Position numbers and translations under genes: made by a program | From: Haematococcus lacustris | Taxonomy: Eukaryota; Chlorophyta; Chlorophyceae; Chlamydomonadales; Haematococcaceae | DNA length: 64,000 bases | Direction of reading: 5' to 3' | Assembly: GCA_030144725.1 (NCBI GenBank) | Contig: JASKMD010000014.1 | Coordinates: 557,920 to 621,919, forward strand | In this document: positions 1-10,260 of the stretch, piece after piece | How positions within the stretch are numbered: position 1 is the first letter of the stretch | Layout: each line of letters begins with the position of its first letter | Notes under the pieces: model-generated | What the model saw: the letters and a program-made list of their open reading frames with translations, nothing else | Database searches by the model: none | Told to the model about the DNA's origin: nothing

Positions 1-539
1 AGGGAGGAGGGAGATGCCTTAGGGTCAGGTGACCCACCACAGTGGGGAGGGCGGTCCGCACCCAGCTCCTTCTAAGCAGCTGCCCAGCAGCAGCCTAGCA
101 GCAGCCTAGGATGCCGCCGAGTATGGCAGCTATGGTGTAGGAAGGCCAGGGAGTGTGACTGTGCTCTACCCCTGCCACTCAGCACCCTAGGCCCCTCACT
201 AGGCAAGAGCGGAGAGTGGTCAGCTACAGTGCACGTTTCAACATCTCCAAGGCAGTCCAAGGTAGCTAGGTCAGCTGGTCAGGTGGTCAGGTGGTCAGGT
301 GGTCAGCCACTGCTAGACCTGGAGCTGGTGGTCAGGGTTATGGCATTGCTGTCGCTCATTGTTTGTCTGCTGTTATTGTTTGGATGTGCTAGCGTTCAAT
401 AGAACTGCCACAGCGGCTGCATCCATGTGCATGCTGACAAGCCAGTGTGCTCATGTGTGCTAGGTGTGACCAAGGTGTGACTGGCATAGCCTGATGTGAC
501 TACCCACAGCGGCCGTGTGATGATGGGTGGGCTGTGCAG
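1..539. other. Upstream flank of the acyltransferase gene, exons not resolved
   Basis: This stretch must hold intron and perhaps earlier exons of the gene that becomes readable at 540, because the reading frame there is preceded by a splice acceptor (tgtgcag ending at 539) and family members have about 100 more N-terminal residues. I could not assign an exon with confidence. A short tract of ggtcaggt repeats lies near 275-305. Confidence 0.4.
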
Positions 540-3500
540 GTGATGGCACTGTGCCTTGGACGAGGTAGCCTCGCACAGCCGTGGACACTGCCTCAGTTCT
601 TCGCCCTGCTGCTGCTGCCCATCTACCCTACGCAAGGTACCAGTCCCACTGCCCTGGGATGTGACAGCCCCACCCCACCCCACCCCACCCCACCCCACCC
701 CACCCCACCCCACCCCACCCCACCCCACCCCACCCCACCCCACCCCACCCCACCCCACCCCACCCCACCCCACCCCACCCCACCCCACCCCACCCCACCC
801 CACCCCACCCCACCCCACCCCACCCCACCCCACCCCACCCCACCCCACCCCACCCCACCCCACCCCACCCCACCCCACCCCACCCCACCCCACCCCACCC
901 CACCCCACCCCACCCCACCCCACCCCACCCCACCCCACCCCACCCCACCCCACCCCACCCCACCCCACCCCACCCCACCCCACCCCACCCCACCCCACCC
1001 CACCCCACCCCACCCCACCCCACCCCACCCCACCCCACCCCACCCCACCCCACCCCACCCCACCCCACCCCACCCCACCCCACCCCACCCCACCCCACCC
1101 CACCCCACCCCACCCCACCCCACCCCACCCCACCCCACCCCACCCCACCCCACCCCACCCCACCCCACCCCACCCCACCCCACCCCACCCCACCCCACCC
1201 CACCCCACCCCACCCCACCCCACCCCTGTGTGTTCTGCGCTGTGACACGCCTGCTGCTCTACTTGTAGTTTCTTGCTGCTGACCGGTGCCATGCAGAGTC
1301 CAGCCCTGACGGGTCGCATGCCATAAAGCAGGGCCGGCTGCAGGACTCAGGCGGGCCCCCCTTCCAGCTGCTGCTCACATCCATGGTCAAGACGGGTGGG
1401 TAGAGGCATGGGGGGGTGGGATAACACAGACTCGCCCCTGCCCCCGCCCTCTGCACCTCACCCCCTGCCCCTTGCCCCCTGCCCCTGCGGCTGACCCCCA
1501 CCCCCGCATCACCCCCTGCCCCTGCAGGCCTTGTGGGCGTGACGGCTCATGTGCTGGTGACCACTGAGCTGCCTCAAGGGCCCAGGCAGCTGGTGGCAGG
1601 TGAGCCTTGGCAGGGCCGCAGCGCCGTCTGCCAGGCTAGCACAGGCTGGTGGTGCTGGAGCCCATCAACTGACCGCACACCGTAACACCGGCCCAGCTCC
1701 CTTGACCCTTGAGGCTGGTGGCTGGGTGTGATGGCGGCAGAGTGCTGCCTGATGAGTCTGATAGCTGCTGACGTCTGGCCCTGCCCTTCCTTGCTGCGGC
1801 ATTGGAGGCTCACAATCCTACTACACACTTCTGTCAGTGGTGGGAGGGTAGCAAGTGCACGCCCCAAGGCTACTCTCCTCCCATAATTCATGTCCTTCGG
1901 CGAGGGCGTAATCTTTCTTCCTTCCTTCCTTCCTTCTTTCCTTTCGCACTTCTGTCATGCAGTTGGCTGTTTCCTTGCTGGTCCGGGCTGTCCTTCAGCT
2001 GTCTGGGTACTCCAGCACCCACCCTGCTCATCGGCGTTGCAACATGGCTTGGCCTTGTGGTTGTCTGCATGTCCTGTATGTGGCGGAGTGCTGGCAGCTT
2101 GCCGTCAGAGCTGCTGCCCTATGGCCCGCCTAGCTCTCAGCAATCAGCTGGTGGTTACTGCCACTGAGACTGCTGCCTGCTGGGCCCTCACTGCCTGCTG
2201 GCTCCTGCCTCACAGCTGGCCCCTCACTGCTGGCTGCAGCTCTGGCGCTGATGGGCCTCCTGGGCGGCATGGCAGACATGGCAGCAGCAGTGGCGACCTG
2301 GGCACTGGGGCTCACCATCATCCCCTCTTTTGACCGGCCATGGCAGGTACGGCCCCACCCCTCCTCTCCATCCCTCCCTTCCTTACCATTCATCCCTCCC
2401 TGCCTTTCCACCCCTCCCTGCCTCTCCACCCTTCTGCTTGCGGTGGTGGCAGTGGAGAAGCCTGGTGGAGCCAAGGCCTGGCAAGTGGCAGCAGCGCATG
2501 GCAGCATGCGGCAAGAGCAGGGCCTGGAGAGCATGGGAGGAGGCATGTGCTCTTGCTCGCTGTATGCTGCCAGGGCGGATGCACGCGCATGGCTGGGTGG
2601 TGGAGGGGTGGAGGGGTGGAGGAAGTGGCACGAAGAGACAGGGTCCAGCCAGGCTGCCGGTGATGCACCCACAGCTGCTGCTGGTGCCCAAGTCCTTGGC
2701 TGAGCTCATGGCAGGGGCAGCTGGAAGCCACCGGTAAAGTCATCAGCGGTGTTAGTGGTCAAAGGTGGTGGGAGTGGTTGAGGAGCCGTGAGGTATGGAT
2801 GGTGGTGGTTAAGATAGGAGCTGAGGGTGGTGGTTGCAGTTGGTGGTTGAGGGTGGTGGTTGCAGAGCACGTCCCTGGCTGACTTCTGGGGCCGGCGTTG
2901 GAACACCGCCACCAGCGCTGTCCTGCGGGCTCTAGTGTATGACCCCATCATGGAAGGTGAGGGGTGGGTGGGTGGGTGCGCAAGGGTGGGGTGGGGGAGG
3001 CGGAGGAGGCAGCTTGGGAGACGGACTTGGGTGAGGGAGTTTGTAGTTGTGGTCGTTGCCTATGAAGAAGGCTCCGTGGGGATGGGAGGCACGCTGGAGG
3101 GCACGCCAGTACGTCCATAAGACGCATGGCTTCAACAGCCTGTGCCTTGTGCCCATCAACGTGTCGCAATGTGTGCAGTAATGTGTTGCAAGATTGCTCC
3201 TGATCTCACCCTCTGCCCCGCTACTGGGCGTGCAGGCCGTCTCGTCGCACGCCGCGCTGATGGCCGCGACCTCTCAACCATGCCCCAGCCCGCGTCCCAG
3301 CATTCGGTCAAACCGCGGAACGGCGCTTCGCAGATACTTTCGGAACTCGGTCGCCGGCATTCAACGGCCTGCAGGCCACAAGCAGAGACCGAGCCTTACA
3401 GCCCCGGCGCAATAAACCCACCCGCAATGAATGTCGGTAGCAAGCGCCCTCAGCCGCTGCCTGGTTGTGAACACAATATCAATCAAGGCTTACACGCGGA

Positions 3501-4572
3501 CCGCGCCGAGTCAGACCCCAGCTCGCAGTCACATGGCTCTTGCAATCCTAGCATGGCAAGCGCGGATGCCGGTTCTAAGCCCCGTACCGCCGCTGACGTC
3601 GCGGCCCGGTCAAAACGGTGGCGGCGCGTTGTCGGAACACTCGCGACCTTCCTGGTGAGCTGAAGACCGCAAAGGCTGTGCAATGCCGTTTGCCTGTTCA
3701 AGTCTGCCTTTTGCACCCCGGCCCCGGCCCCGGCCCCGGCCCCGGCCCCGGCCCCGGCCCCGGCCCCGGCCCCGGCCCCGGCCCCGGCCCCGGCCCCGGC
3801 CCCAGCGCCTGCTGTTGAGTATGGCTGCTGCGCCTCGATGACCGACCTGACCTGCTCCTCCAGTCCAAGCCCTGCTGAACCCCTCCCTGGCTTGGACCCC
3901 TTGCCCTGACCCACCGCAGGTCAGCGGCTTGATGCATGAGTGGATGTTGTACATGGAGATGCCACGTTTCTGGGGTCCCTGGACCGGCAAGATCACAGTG
4001 TTCTTCGCGCTGCAGGTGAGCCGGGCTGGCCTTGGCTGCTAGTAGCCAGCTCAAAAGGTGCTGACACATGACATGATTGCCAGAACAAGGGTGTCAAGTG
4101 TACATGCAGTCATGTTAACACGCGTTCAGTTGTGACGCTCAGCTGCTGCCGGCTAGCCTGCTGAGCTGCCCCGCCACACAGCGTTAGGCAGTGTTGGCAA
4201 GACAGTTCGTGTCAAGGTGGGGAGCAGCAGCTGCCCGGCAGGTGGAGTCAGCTGCTGCCCACCGCCCCACTCATGTCTTTGCTGCAGGGCCCTCTGCTGC
4301 TGGCGGAGTCACAGCTGCCGCGGGCACTACAGCAGGCTGGGCTGCCGCCACTGCCTTCCCTGCTGGCATGCGCCCTCACCGGCACCCTGTTGATGGCCAC
4401 AGCCACGCCGTTTTACTTTGGGGCAGTGGAGCCACCTGCTGGCGACCTGGCACCCAGGGTGAACAAGGGCGTGCATGACAGCTTCATGGCCACGGCTGAG
4501 GTGGTGCTGCACCACCCGCAGGTCGCCAAAGCTTGGGCAGAGGTGCGGAGGCTGGCAGCATGGGGGTCCTAG
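540..4572 (+). CDS. Wax-synthase-like MBOAT acyltransferase, 5' partial
   Basis: Likely transfers a fatty acyl group to a long-chain alcohol or similar acceptor at the ER membrane. Exons: 540-636, 1351-1395, 1528-1599, 2216-2346, 2866-2956, 3236-3654, 3920-4015, 4288-4572. All introns are GT-AG and all phases agree, giving 411 codons plus stop. Hydrophobic segments lie at visible residues about 17-28 and 73-105. At residues 116-126 STSLADFWGRRW matches the DFWGRRWN signature of plant wax synthases, followed by a VYDP motif. SGLMHEW at 287-293 carries the presumed catalytic His of MBOAT enzymes. Between these, about 120 residues (147-265) are low-complexity and polar, unlike plant relatives, where this loop is short. 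The N-terminus, including the start codon, is outside or unresolved. Sterol or diacylglycerol acyltransferase is less likely because the DFWGRRWN context is typical of wax synthases. Substrate is inferred only. Confidence 0.85.
668..1226. repeat. (CCCCA)n pentamer satellite, about 112 units
   Basis: An essentially perfect run of the five-base unit ccc-ca over about 559 bases. It lies wholly inside the 637-1350 intron of the acyltransferase gene. It generates long open frames on both strands (PTPPH and GWGGV repeats) that are artefacts. Confidence 0.97.
3718..3803. repeat. (GGCCCC)n hexamer repeat
   Basis: About 14 perfect hexamer units in the 3655-3919 intron of the acyltransferase gene, just before the exon that carries the catalytic His motif. 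Confidence 0.95.
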
Positions 4573-5867
4573 GCTGGGCTGGGTGTGGCTGGACCCAGAG
4601 GCAGGGGGCTGTTGGCTGGATGGCTGGGAGCCGGGCCAAACTGCAGCAGTACCAGCATGCTCCTCAGCACCGGGCTAGGCTAGGCAGTGTGTTGTGGGGG
4701 GCGGCAGGCGCTGGAGTTGAGAGCCAGCAGCGGCAGCAGCGGCAGCAGCAGCGAGTGTAGAAAGGTGTTGGGGTTGAGGGCACTGTCACAGGGCTCTGTG
4801 TTAGGGACGACAATAAGCATAAGAAGGCAACGATAGCAGCGGTGGCAGCCATGGCAATGGTTAAAACGGCAGCAATGCACCAGGTTGAAACAGGGATCTG
4901 GTGCTGAAGTGTATGCCAAGATGCATGATGGTGTGACCGCTCCCCCTTTCCCACTCACGTAGCTACATCATCACTTTCGTTCTACGCTGTCAACACCAAT
5001 GAGCAGGGTTTGTGCAAGAAAAGCAGGGGCGTGGCCGCGCACCATGCGTTTGCGTTGCGTTGCATTGCACAGCTTACATGGCACCATGGGTACATGTTCA
5101 GAGCCGTAGCAACGTGCCAACAATTTTGGGGTTTGTTTTTATGAGAAACTCAGTAGTCTTAGGAGGTAAGGTGCCACCGGTTTTGGGGGTTGCAGTCATG
5201 GAGGGTGTACCCGATTACCGCAGGTCAACACCTCGGCATGTTCGGCAAGGATGTCTTGACATGAGCGTGTGGAGGCTCTGCACCATGCATTGAGGGTGCT
5301 GTGGTGCTTTTGATAAGAAGGTGTGCATGCGTGCGGGTGCAAGTTGTGATATGCCAGAGGCGTGGAAGCATACATGATACCAGTGTTGACGTAGCTGGTG
5401 ACGTTCCTTGTTTGTGTGTTGGTCTGTTGTGGGGTGCCCATGAACAAGCCCTGTGGGTCAGCAGCTGCCACGGAGTGCGTAAGGGAGGAGGAGAAAGTCG
5501 AAGACAACCAGGATTGCATCCTTGGAGCAACTCGCCGAAGACTGAAAGGGCATAGAGCCAGGTCATGTTCCTGCATGGCCTAGCGTCCGGGCTGGCTGCT
5601 CGCATTGACAAGCACATCCGTGAAAAAGGGCATCCGTGAAGCAATCAATAGTAGCCTGGTCGCGCGTTGCTTATTCTGACCGCATTGCTTGGACGCACGT
5701 CGCGTTACGTTTCCGCGGCAGGATGCGTGCACAGCTCGCTTGCGCAGCGGGGCCTATCGCCCGGAAGCGGGCTGTCACAACCCTAGTAGCCTGGCACGCT
5801 CAGCCTCTCGTCGTCGCGCAGTGCGTCAGCCATCCGCTCAGGTGAGGGGGCTACGCGTCCGGCGCAA
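4573..5867. other. 3' flank and intergenic DNA
   Basis: No gene is supported here. It contains the acyltransferase 3' untranslated region, a CAG-rich stretch near 4720-4755, and one copy of a diverged dispersed repeat at 5183-5290. An open frame at 5722-5842 ends at a possible GT donor (5842), but the next acceptor would leave an intron of only about 40 bases, so I did not join it to the following gene. Confidence 0.4.
5183..5290 (+). repeat. Dispersed repeat, copy A
   Basis: Shares an ungapped-looking core (cccgattaccgcaggtca, then cacct, ggcatgt, ggatgt, acatgagtgtg elements) with 8043-8140 in the same orientation. It is diverged by roughly a quarter of positions by eye. Origin unknown, perhaps an old mobile element. 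Confidence 0.55.
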
Positions 5868-6613
5868 ATGCTCTCCGCGCAGATGGCAAGTTACCACCCA
5901 GCCCCGCCAAGACAGTCATCGCTGCATCGTGTCCCGCGTTCGCGTAGTTTGACGCCGTCGGCAGCGGTTTTCGACGTGGAGCAAGGAGTGCGGACTATAT
6001 TTTCCAATGTACATGCTACGTACGCCGGGATCGACATCCCCTTGGCCTTGGTCGATTATGAGCTGGAAAGCATGGCAACTACCCATGGAGTGAGCAAGAG
6101 GAGGATCAAAAGGGTAAGCCCTGAGATGTTTGAATCCGAGCCACGTGTTCTCATTGTTAACCACCCCTCTCCCCCTCTTCCCTTGCTGGCCTCCTGTGTA
6201 AGTGCATGAGGCGTCAGGATGTGTGCATGCAAGCAGGCGTTTCTAAAAGCGCCCGTATCACTGAGCTCTGGCCAAGTCTTCTCATCCACATGGGATTTGA
6301 AGGAGGTGGGCAGCTCATGGCATGCTGCGAGCATGGGCTGGCAGTATAGTGTTGCCCCATGCCCTTGTGCATGTGAGACCATGCAGGACCACCTTGTGTG
6401 TGTGGAGGTAGCGTTAACAAAAATGTTCTTCTAGTTTATCCTTCACAGATCCGCATGCAACCATGGTCACGTAGCAGGGAGCACGATAGTCTAGCCCCGG
6501 CCGTGGCCAGCCTGGGTGCACTTGGTGCCCTGCTCAGCCTTAGTGCGCTTGGCTGGCCAGGTGTTGTTGCCTACGCTATCTGGTTAGTAGTATACGTGTG
6601 GGTATTGGGTTAA
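5868..6613 (+). CDS. Small predicted membrane protein, 136 residues
   Basis: Not recognised. Two exons, 5868-6113 and 6449-6613, joined in phase 0 by a GT-AG intron (gtaagc donor, ttcacag acceptor). The N-terminal 30 residues are rich in Ser, Arg and Pro with no acidic residue, as in organelle-targeting peptides. The middle (residues about 35-80) is soluble and ends in a basic KRRIKR motif. The C-terminal exon carries about 40 hydrophobic residues (LGALGALLSLSALG, then VVAYAIWLVVYVWVLG) that form one or two membrane spans ending at the stop. ATG at 5883 is an alternative start. A TGTAA motif of the kind used as algal poly(A) signal lies at about 7096. A missed upstream exon or a spurious model cannot be excluded. 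Confidence 0.5.
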
Positions 6614-7063
6614 GCATAATGGTTGGCGGGGAGTGTGCGGGCTAAGGCTCAGAGGCTGCTGGTAGGGCTGTGCACACTGGACATGGACACACTGTGCACA
6701 CTGGACATATAAGGTGGAGGTCTGTTGCGCTCATCCCATTCTGCTGCCGGCCTTGGGACTATGGAGCCGACCCGGCTGGTGTGCTACCTTTTCATTGGGG
6801 CTGCCCCGCCCAGTGCCGCATGGACACCACAACCATCTTCCCTTCTGCACACTGGTGCATCAAAGTTGGCCCCGCACCGGCCCATGACCTTGCCCGTTTG
6901 ATCATTATCATGGTGGAGAGCCAGCAGGGAGACAGCAGCAAAGAGTGAAGGTGGCCAGCAGGCAGGTCCAGTGAGTCTGTAGGCGGCCTGCGTCTAGGCT
7001 GGTGCTGGCGTGCCTGATCTTTCCCCTTGCAGGCCTTGAAATCTGATCAGGCTGGCGGTGGAA

Positions 7064-7345
7064 GAAGCCGTCAGGAGGCGACACGCAGGCTGCAGGATGT
7101 AAAGGGGTTCCCGTATGCGAAGCTCGCCCTGATCATGGTATACCAACATCGGAGCAAAAAGGGCTGATGCTGGGCCAGGACTGGCTTGCAGGCTTTAAGA
7201 AGCCACCAAGAGGCCACGCGCAGGCTGCACGATGTGTGGATGTGGAGCTGGCCCTGACCATGATCTACTCCAAACGGTGCTGAGTGGGCTGGTGCTGGAT
7301 GGGCTGAATGGGCTGATGCTGGGCCTAGACTGGCTGGGCGGCAGG
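7064..7345 (+). repeat. Imperfect direct repeat pair
   Basis: Two copies of a segment beginning gaggc-acacgcaggctgca, continuing through ccctgatcatg or ccctgaccatg and ending gggctgatgctgggcc, start near 7075 and 7211. Divergence and small gaps are visible. Confidence 0.55.
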
Positions 7346-8042
7346 TTGCAGCCGGTGGCGAGCTGGTGGCCATCTAAGCAGTCTCGTCGCCAACAGATGA
7401 GTGGTGAGGGCGGTTTTGAGGCTGACAGACAGCAGTTGGGAGTAGTTGAGGTTGTCAGCCTTGTGGGTCCTAACAACATCCATAGGCAGCCAAGTGGCCA
7501 TGGACATCATGGCTGAAGGTCAGACAAACAATGAGACTTGACTAGTGTTGTTGCAGCTGGTGATGGCAGCTTGCAACCATGCCACTCCATGCCGCTGATG
7601 TACAGGGCCACATGTTGCTAGGCTCTGTGCATGCATGTCTTGACAAGACTATGTGGGAGCTCTGTGAATGAGCTCCCACAACCCCTGATCAGCCAGCCAG
7701 CCATACAGGCAGCCTCAGAGCCTGGGCCAGAGCCTGGCTTGTGAGTCACCAGGACGGAACTCTGTGCTGATTGCTGCAGCTAATTGCTGAGACCATCTAC
7801 ATCCAGCGCTGCGTGGGTGTTAGTGTGGTCATCAGCCCAGTGGGCCCTAGCAGCGGCCCAGCACACTGACCATGGCCATCATGGCTCAAGGCTCGACAAA
7901 CAATTGGGCTCGACGCGTGTTGTGGCAGCTAGTAATGCCACTGACCCATACCGCTTGATTATGGAAGTGTTCAGAACTGTGTAGGGCTGCATGTTTGATC
8001 TGTATATGACTGTTAGTGCCGCCGTTGACGAGCCTGTTTGAC

Positions 8043-8140
8043 TGATGGCCATGGGGTTTGTACTCATCAAGTGTGCACCCGGTTACCCACAGGTCACCAC
8101 CTTGGCATGTCTTGCTTGGATGTGTTAAACATGAGTGTGG
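8043..8140 (+). repeat. Dispersed repeat, copy B
   Basis: Partner of the copy at 5183-5290, same orientation, 2.9 kb apart. Confidence 0.55.
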
Positions 8141-8711
8141 GGCCCTGAAGCTCTAGGCTCCGTCCCTCCCAGTCATCTCACTGACCATCGGGACAAACGA
8201 GGCCGCTGAGTCAGCAACTAACCCAGGCCGTCAAGCAACTCATCAGCCTTGCCCTCAACCCCTCCTTCAGCTTGGGCAACCCCCACAGTTCCCAACGCAT
8301 ACACATACAACCCGCACCTAACACGTCAGCCCCTGCATATCTTCCCAGTCACAAGGGCTTGCACTAGGCCACAGCACAGGCAAGTGAAGGACACCCTCCG
8401 GCTCTATGAGTTGCAACCCTGGTGTCGCAGCAATTGCGTTCCCAGCCTCCTCCCTGCACCCCTGCTGTTGCACTGCAGTCAGCGGTGGCCAGTGGTGAAG
8501 CTCTTTGTCTGGCTTTCTCAGCTTGCTGGCTGCACAGGTCACTGAAGTGCGCTGCTCCAGCCTCTGCCACTGCATTCCCGTCCTGCTGCTGCACTGTCAT
8601 TACCAATCTTGCTTCGCCCGCATCCGCTGTCCCTGCCACTGGTGCAGGTGACCCTCCACTGACCAGCAGTGCAGCCAGCAAACCCCAGCCAGCAACCCCT
8701 AGCTGGCCCTC

Positions 8712-8927
8712 CGCTGCTGCCGCGCTGCTGCCGCGCTGCTGCCGCGCTGCTGCCGCGCTGCTGCCGCGCTGCTGCCGCGCTGCTGCCGCGCTGCTGCCGC
8801 GCTGCTGCCGCGCTGCTGCCGCGCTGCTGCCGCGCTGCTGCCGCGCTGCTGCCGCGCTGCTGCCGCGCTGCTGCCGTGCTGCTGCCGTGCTGCTGCCGCG
8901 CTGCTGCCGCGCTGCTGCTTCACTGTA
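8712..8927. repeat. 11-bp minisatellite (ctgctgccgcg)n
   Basis: About 20 units of an 11-base repeat, with two units carrying tg instead of cg. It begins 10 bases beyond the Vps55 stop codon, so it would sit in that gene's 3' untranslated region. Open frames through it are artefacts. Confidence 0.93.
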
Positions 8928-8936
8928 GCTGCTGCC

Positions 8937-10260
8937 TCACCAGCTGTCCCTGCTGCTGGCGTAGTCATACACCAGCACAGTCCCCCCCAGCACCAGGGCA
9001 GCAGCCAGCTCCATCACCAGGGCACCTATGGTAATGACCTGCACACGCAACCAACTTGACCTCCTTGTTGGCTAACAGCATGTTGGCTAACAGCATGTGC
9101 ACTCACAGCCCATTCGCTGCCTGCAATTTGCCACCCTGGCCATGGGCATCACTGCCTGCTGCCTGACGGTAAGGCAGACTGAGAACACAGCACTAGTAGC
9201 GACAGCATTGACCTCCCCTGAACCCCAGACAACAGGTAGGCTGCTGTAGCCCCCCTCGGGCCTTCCAGGCATCCCATAGCTACATCATGGCCGTTGCATG
9301 GCCTATGCCTGTCGGCGCTGCTGCAACACCTCAATACCCATACCCCTAGGCGCCTTGCTGCACCTGAGCATGGGCCAGGATGGCGGGTATGGCAATGGAG
9401 CCCACCGCTGAGAAGCCAGTCAGGAACTTGCCAGCGTCCGCCCACCTGCATCAACAGGCGTGGCCTGGACTGGCACAGCCTGACCTGTCCCGACCCGACC
9501 CAACCCCACCTGACTTAAGCACCAGGGGTGGCCTGGCCTGGCCTGCCTCAGCCGGGCATGTGCAATGATTGGGAAGAACAGGGCCTGTGTGTCAACTGCC
9601 TGGGGAGCAGCACTTGTGGACGTGGGCGCCAGCAAAGGGCAGCGCAGGCTAATCTGTCAGGAGGTGCTATGATGCTGGGGCAAGGGCGCAGATAGACGAG
9701 GTGGTACACGAGGGGGATGCGTTGCAACTGATGCTGCCAAGGCTGCACTATGACATCATGGTCCCACAGATGTAGCTGCTGCTTCTCCTGCTCCTGCTGT
9801 ACACGTTGCTGCTCCTGCTGTGCTTGCTGCTGCCACTTGCTGTTGCTTTGCTTGCTGGCCTTTTTTGCGCTAGGCTGCTTCTAGGTTGCTGGCATGAGAG
9901 GCATGAGGAAGATCTGTTAGCACAGATCCACGATTGGTACTGCCAAGTGCGAGCTCACCCGCTTTGCATAGAGCTCCCAGACAGGGCATAGCCGTCATTG
10001 CCTTGAGACGATCCAAAGAATATGAAGGGCATGGGAACCAAAATGTACATGATGCCTGTCAGCTGCAAGCACATTGGCAACCCTCATACAATCGTCTGCT
10101 TCATGAGGATGGGTTGCGCAAGGTGACATGCAGCTGATGCGGCTGGCTTGCACTTTTGAACTCTGTGGCACACACCATGGGCCACCAGTTGTGCCACAGT
10201 ATGCACCCCAGCAGCTGCAGCAGCACACCGCTGGCGAACATGAGCGCCAGCGCCAAGATT
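8937..10260 (-). CDS. VPS55: Vps55/LEPROT family endosomal trafficking protein, N-terminus unresolved
   Basis: A small four-span membrane protein that, with Vps68 in yeast, acts in late-endosome to vacuole transport. In coding order the exons are 10260-10176, 10062-9959, 9445-9364, 9038-8937. All phases agree and the stop is at 8937-8939, giving 123 visible residues. Diagnostic family motifs: LWHNWWPM (NWWP motif), YILVPMPFIFFG, then WADAGKFLTGFSAVGSIAIP, and a last hydrophobic segment ending in SRDSW. Visible length is close to the usual 120-140. The 10260 end is a splice acceptor (gtgtgcag) with one leading base, so a short first exon is missing. An ATG at 10290 would require a 24-base intron and is not credible. 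The family call is strong, the start is not. The gene diverges from the large + strand gene that starts at 11819. Confidence 0.9.

Larger units (their letters stand above)
6614..8711. other. Intergenic DNA with diverged repeats
   Basis: No gene is supported. The stretch holds imperfect direct repeats at 7064-7345, a second related pair (around 7490-7610 and 7860-7990, sharing gacaaacaat and a catggc-rich context), and dispersed repeat copy B at 8043-8140. These look like decayed mobile-element or duplication remnants. The downstream ends of two convergent genes flank it. Confidence 0.45.

Noticed and set aside
396..1319. Long frames of PTPPH and GWGGV repeats on both strands
   Set aside because: They are translations of the perfect CCCCA satellite inside an intron; all frames are open because the unit contains no stop.
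8422..9034. Ala/Arg/Leu-rich repeat proteins on both strands
   Set aside because: They come from the 11-bp minisatellite after the Vps55 stop.
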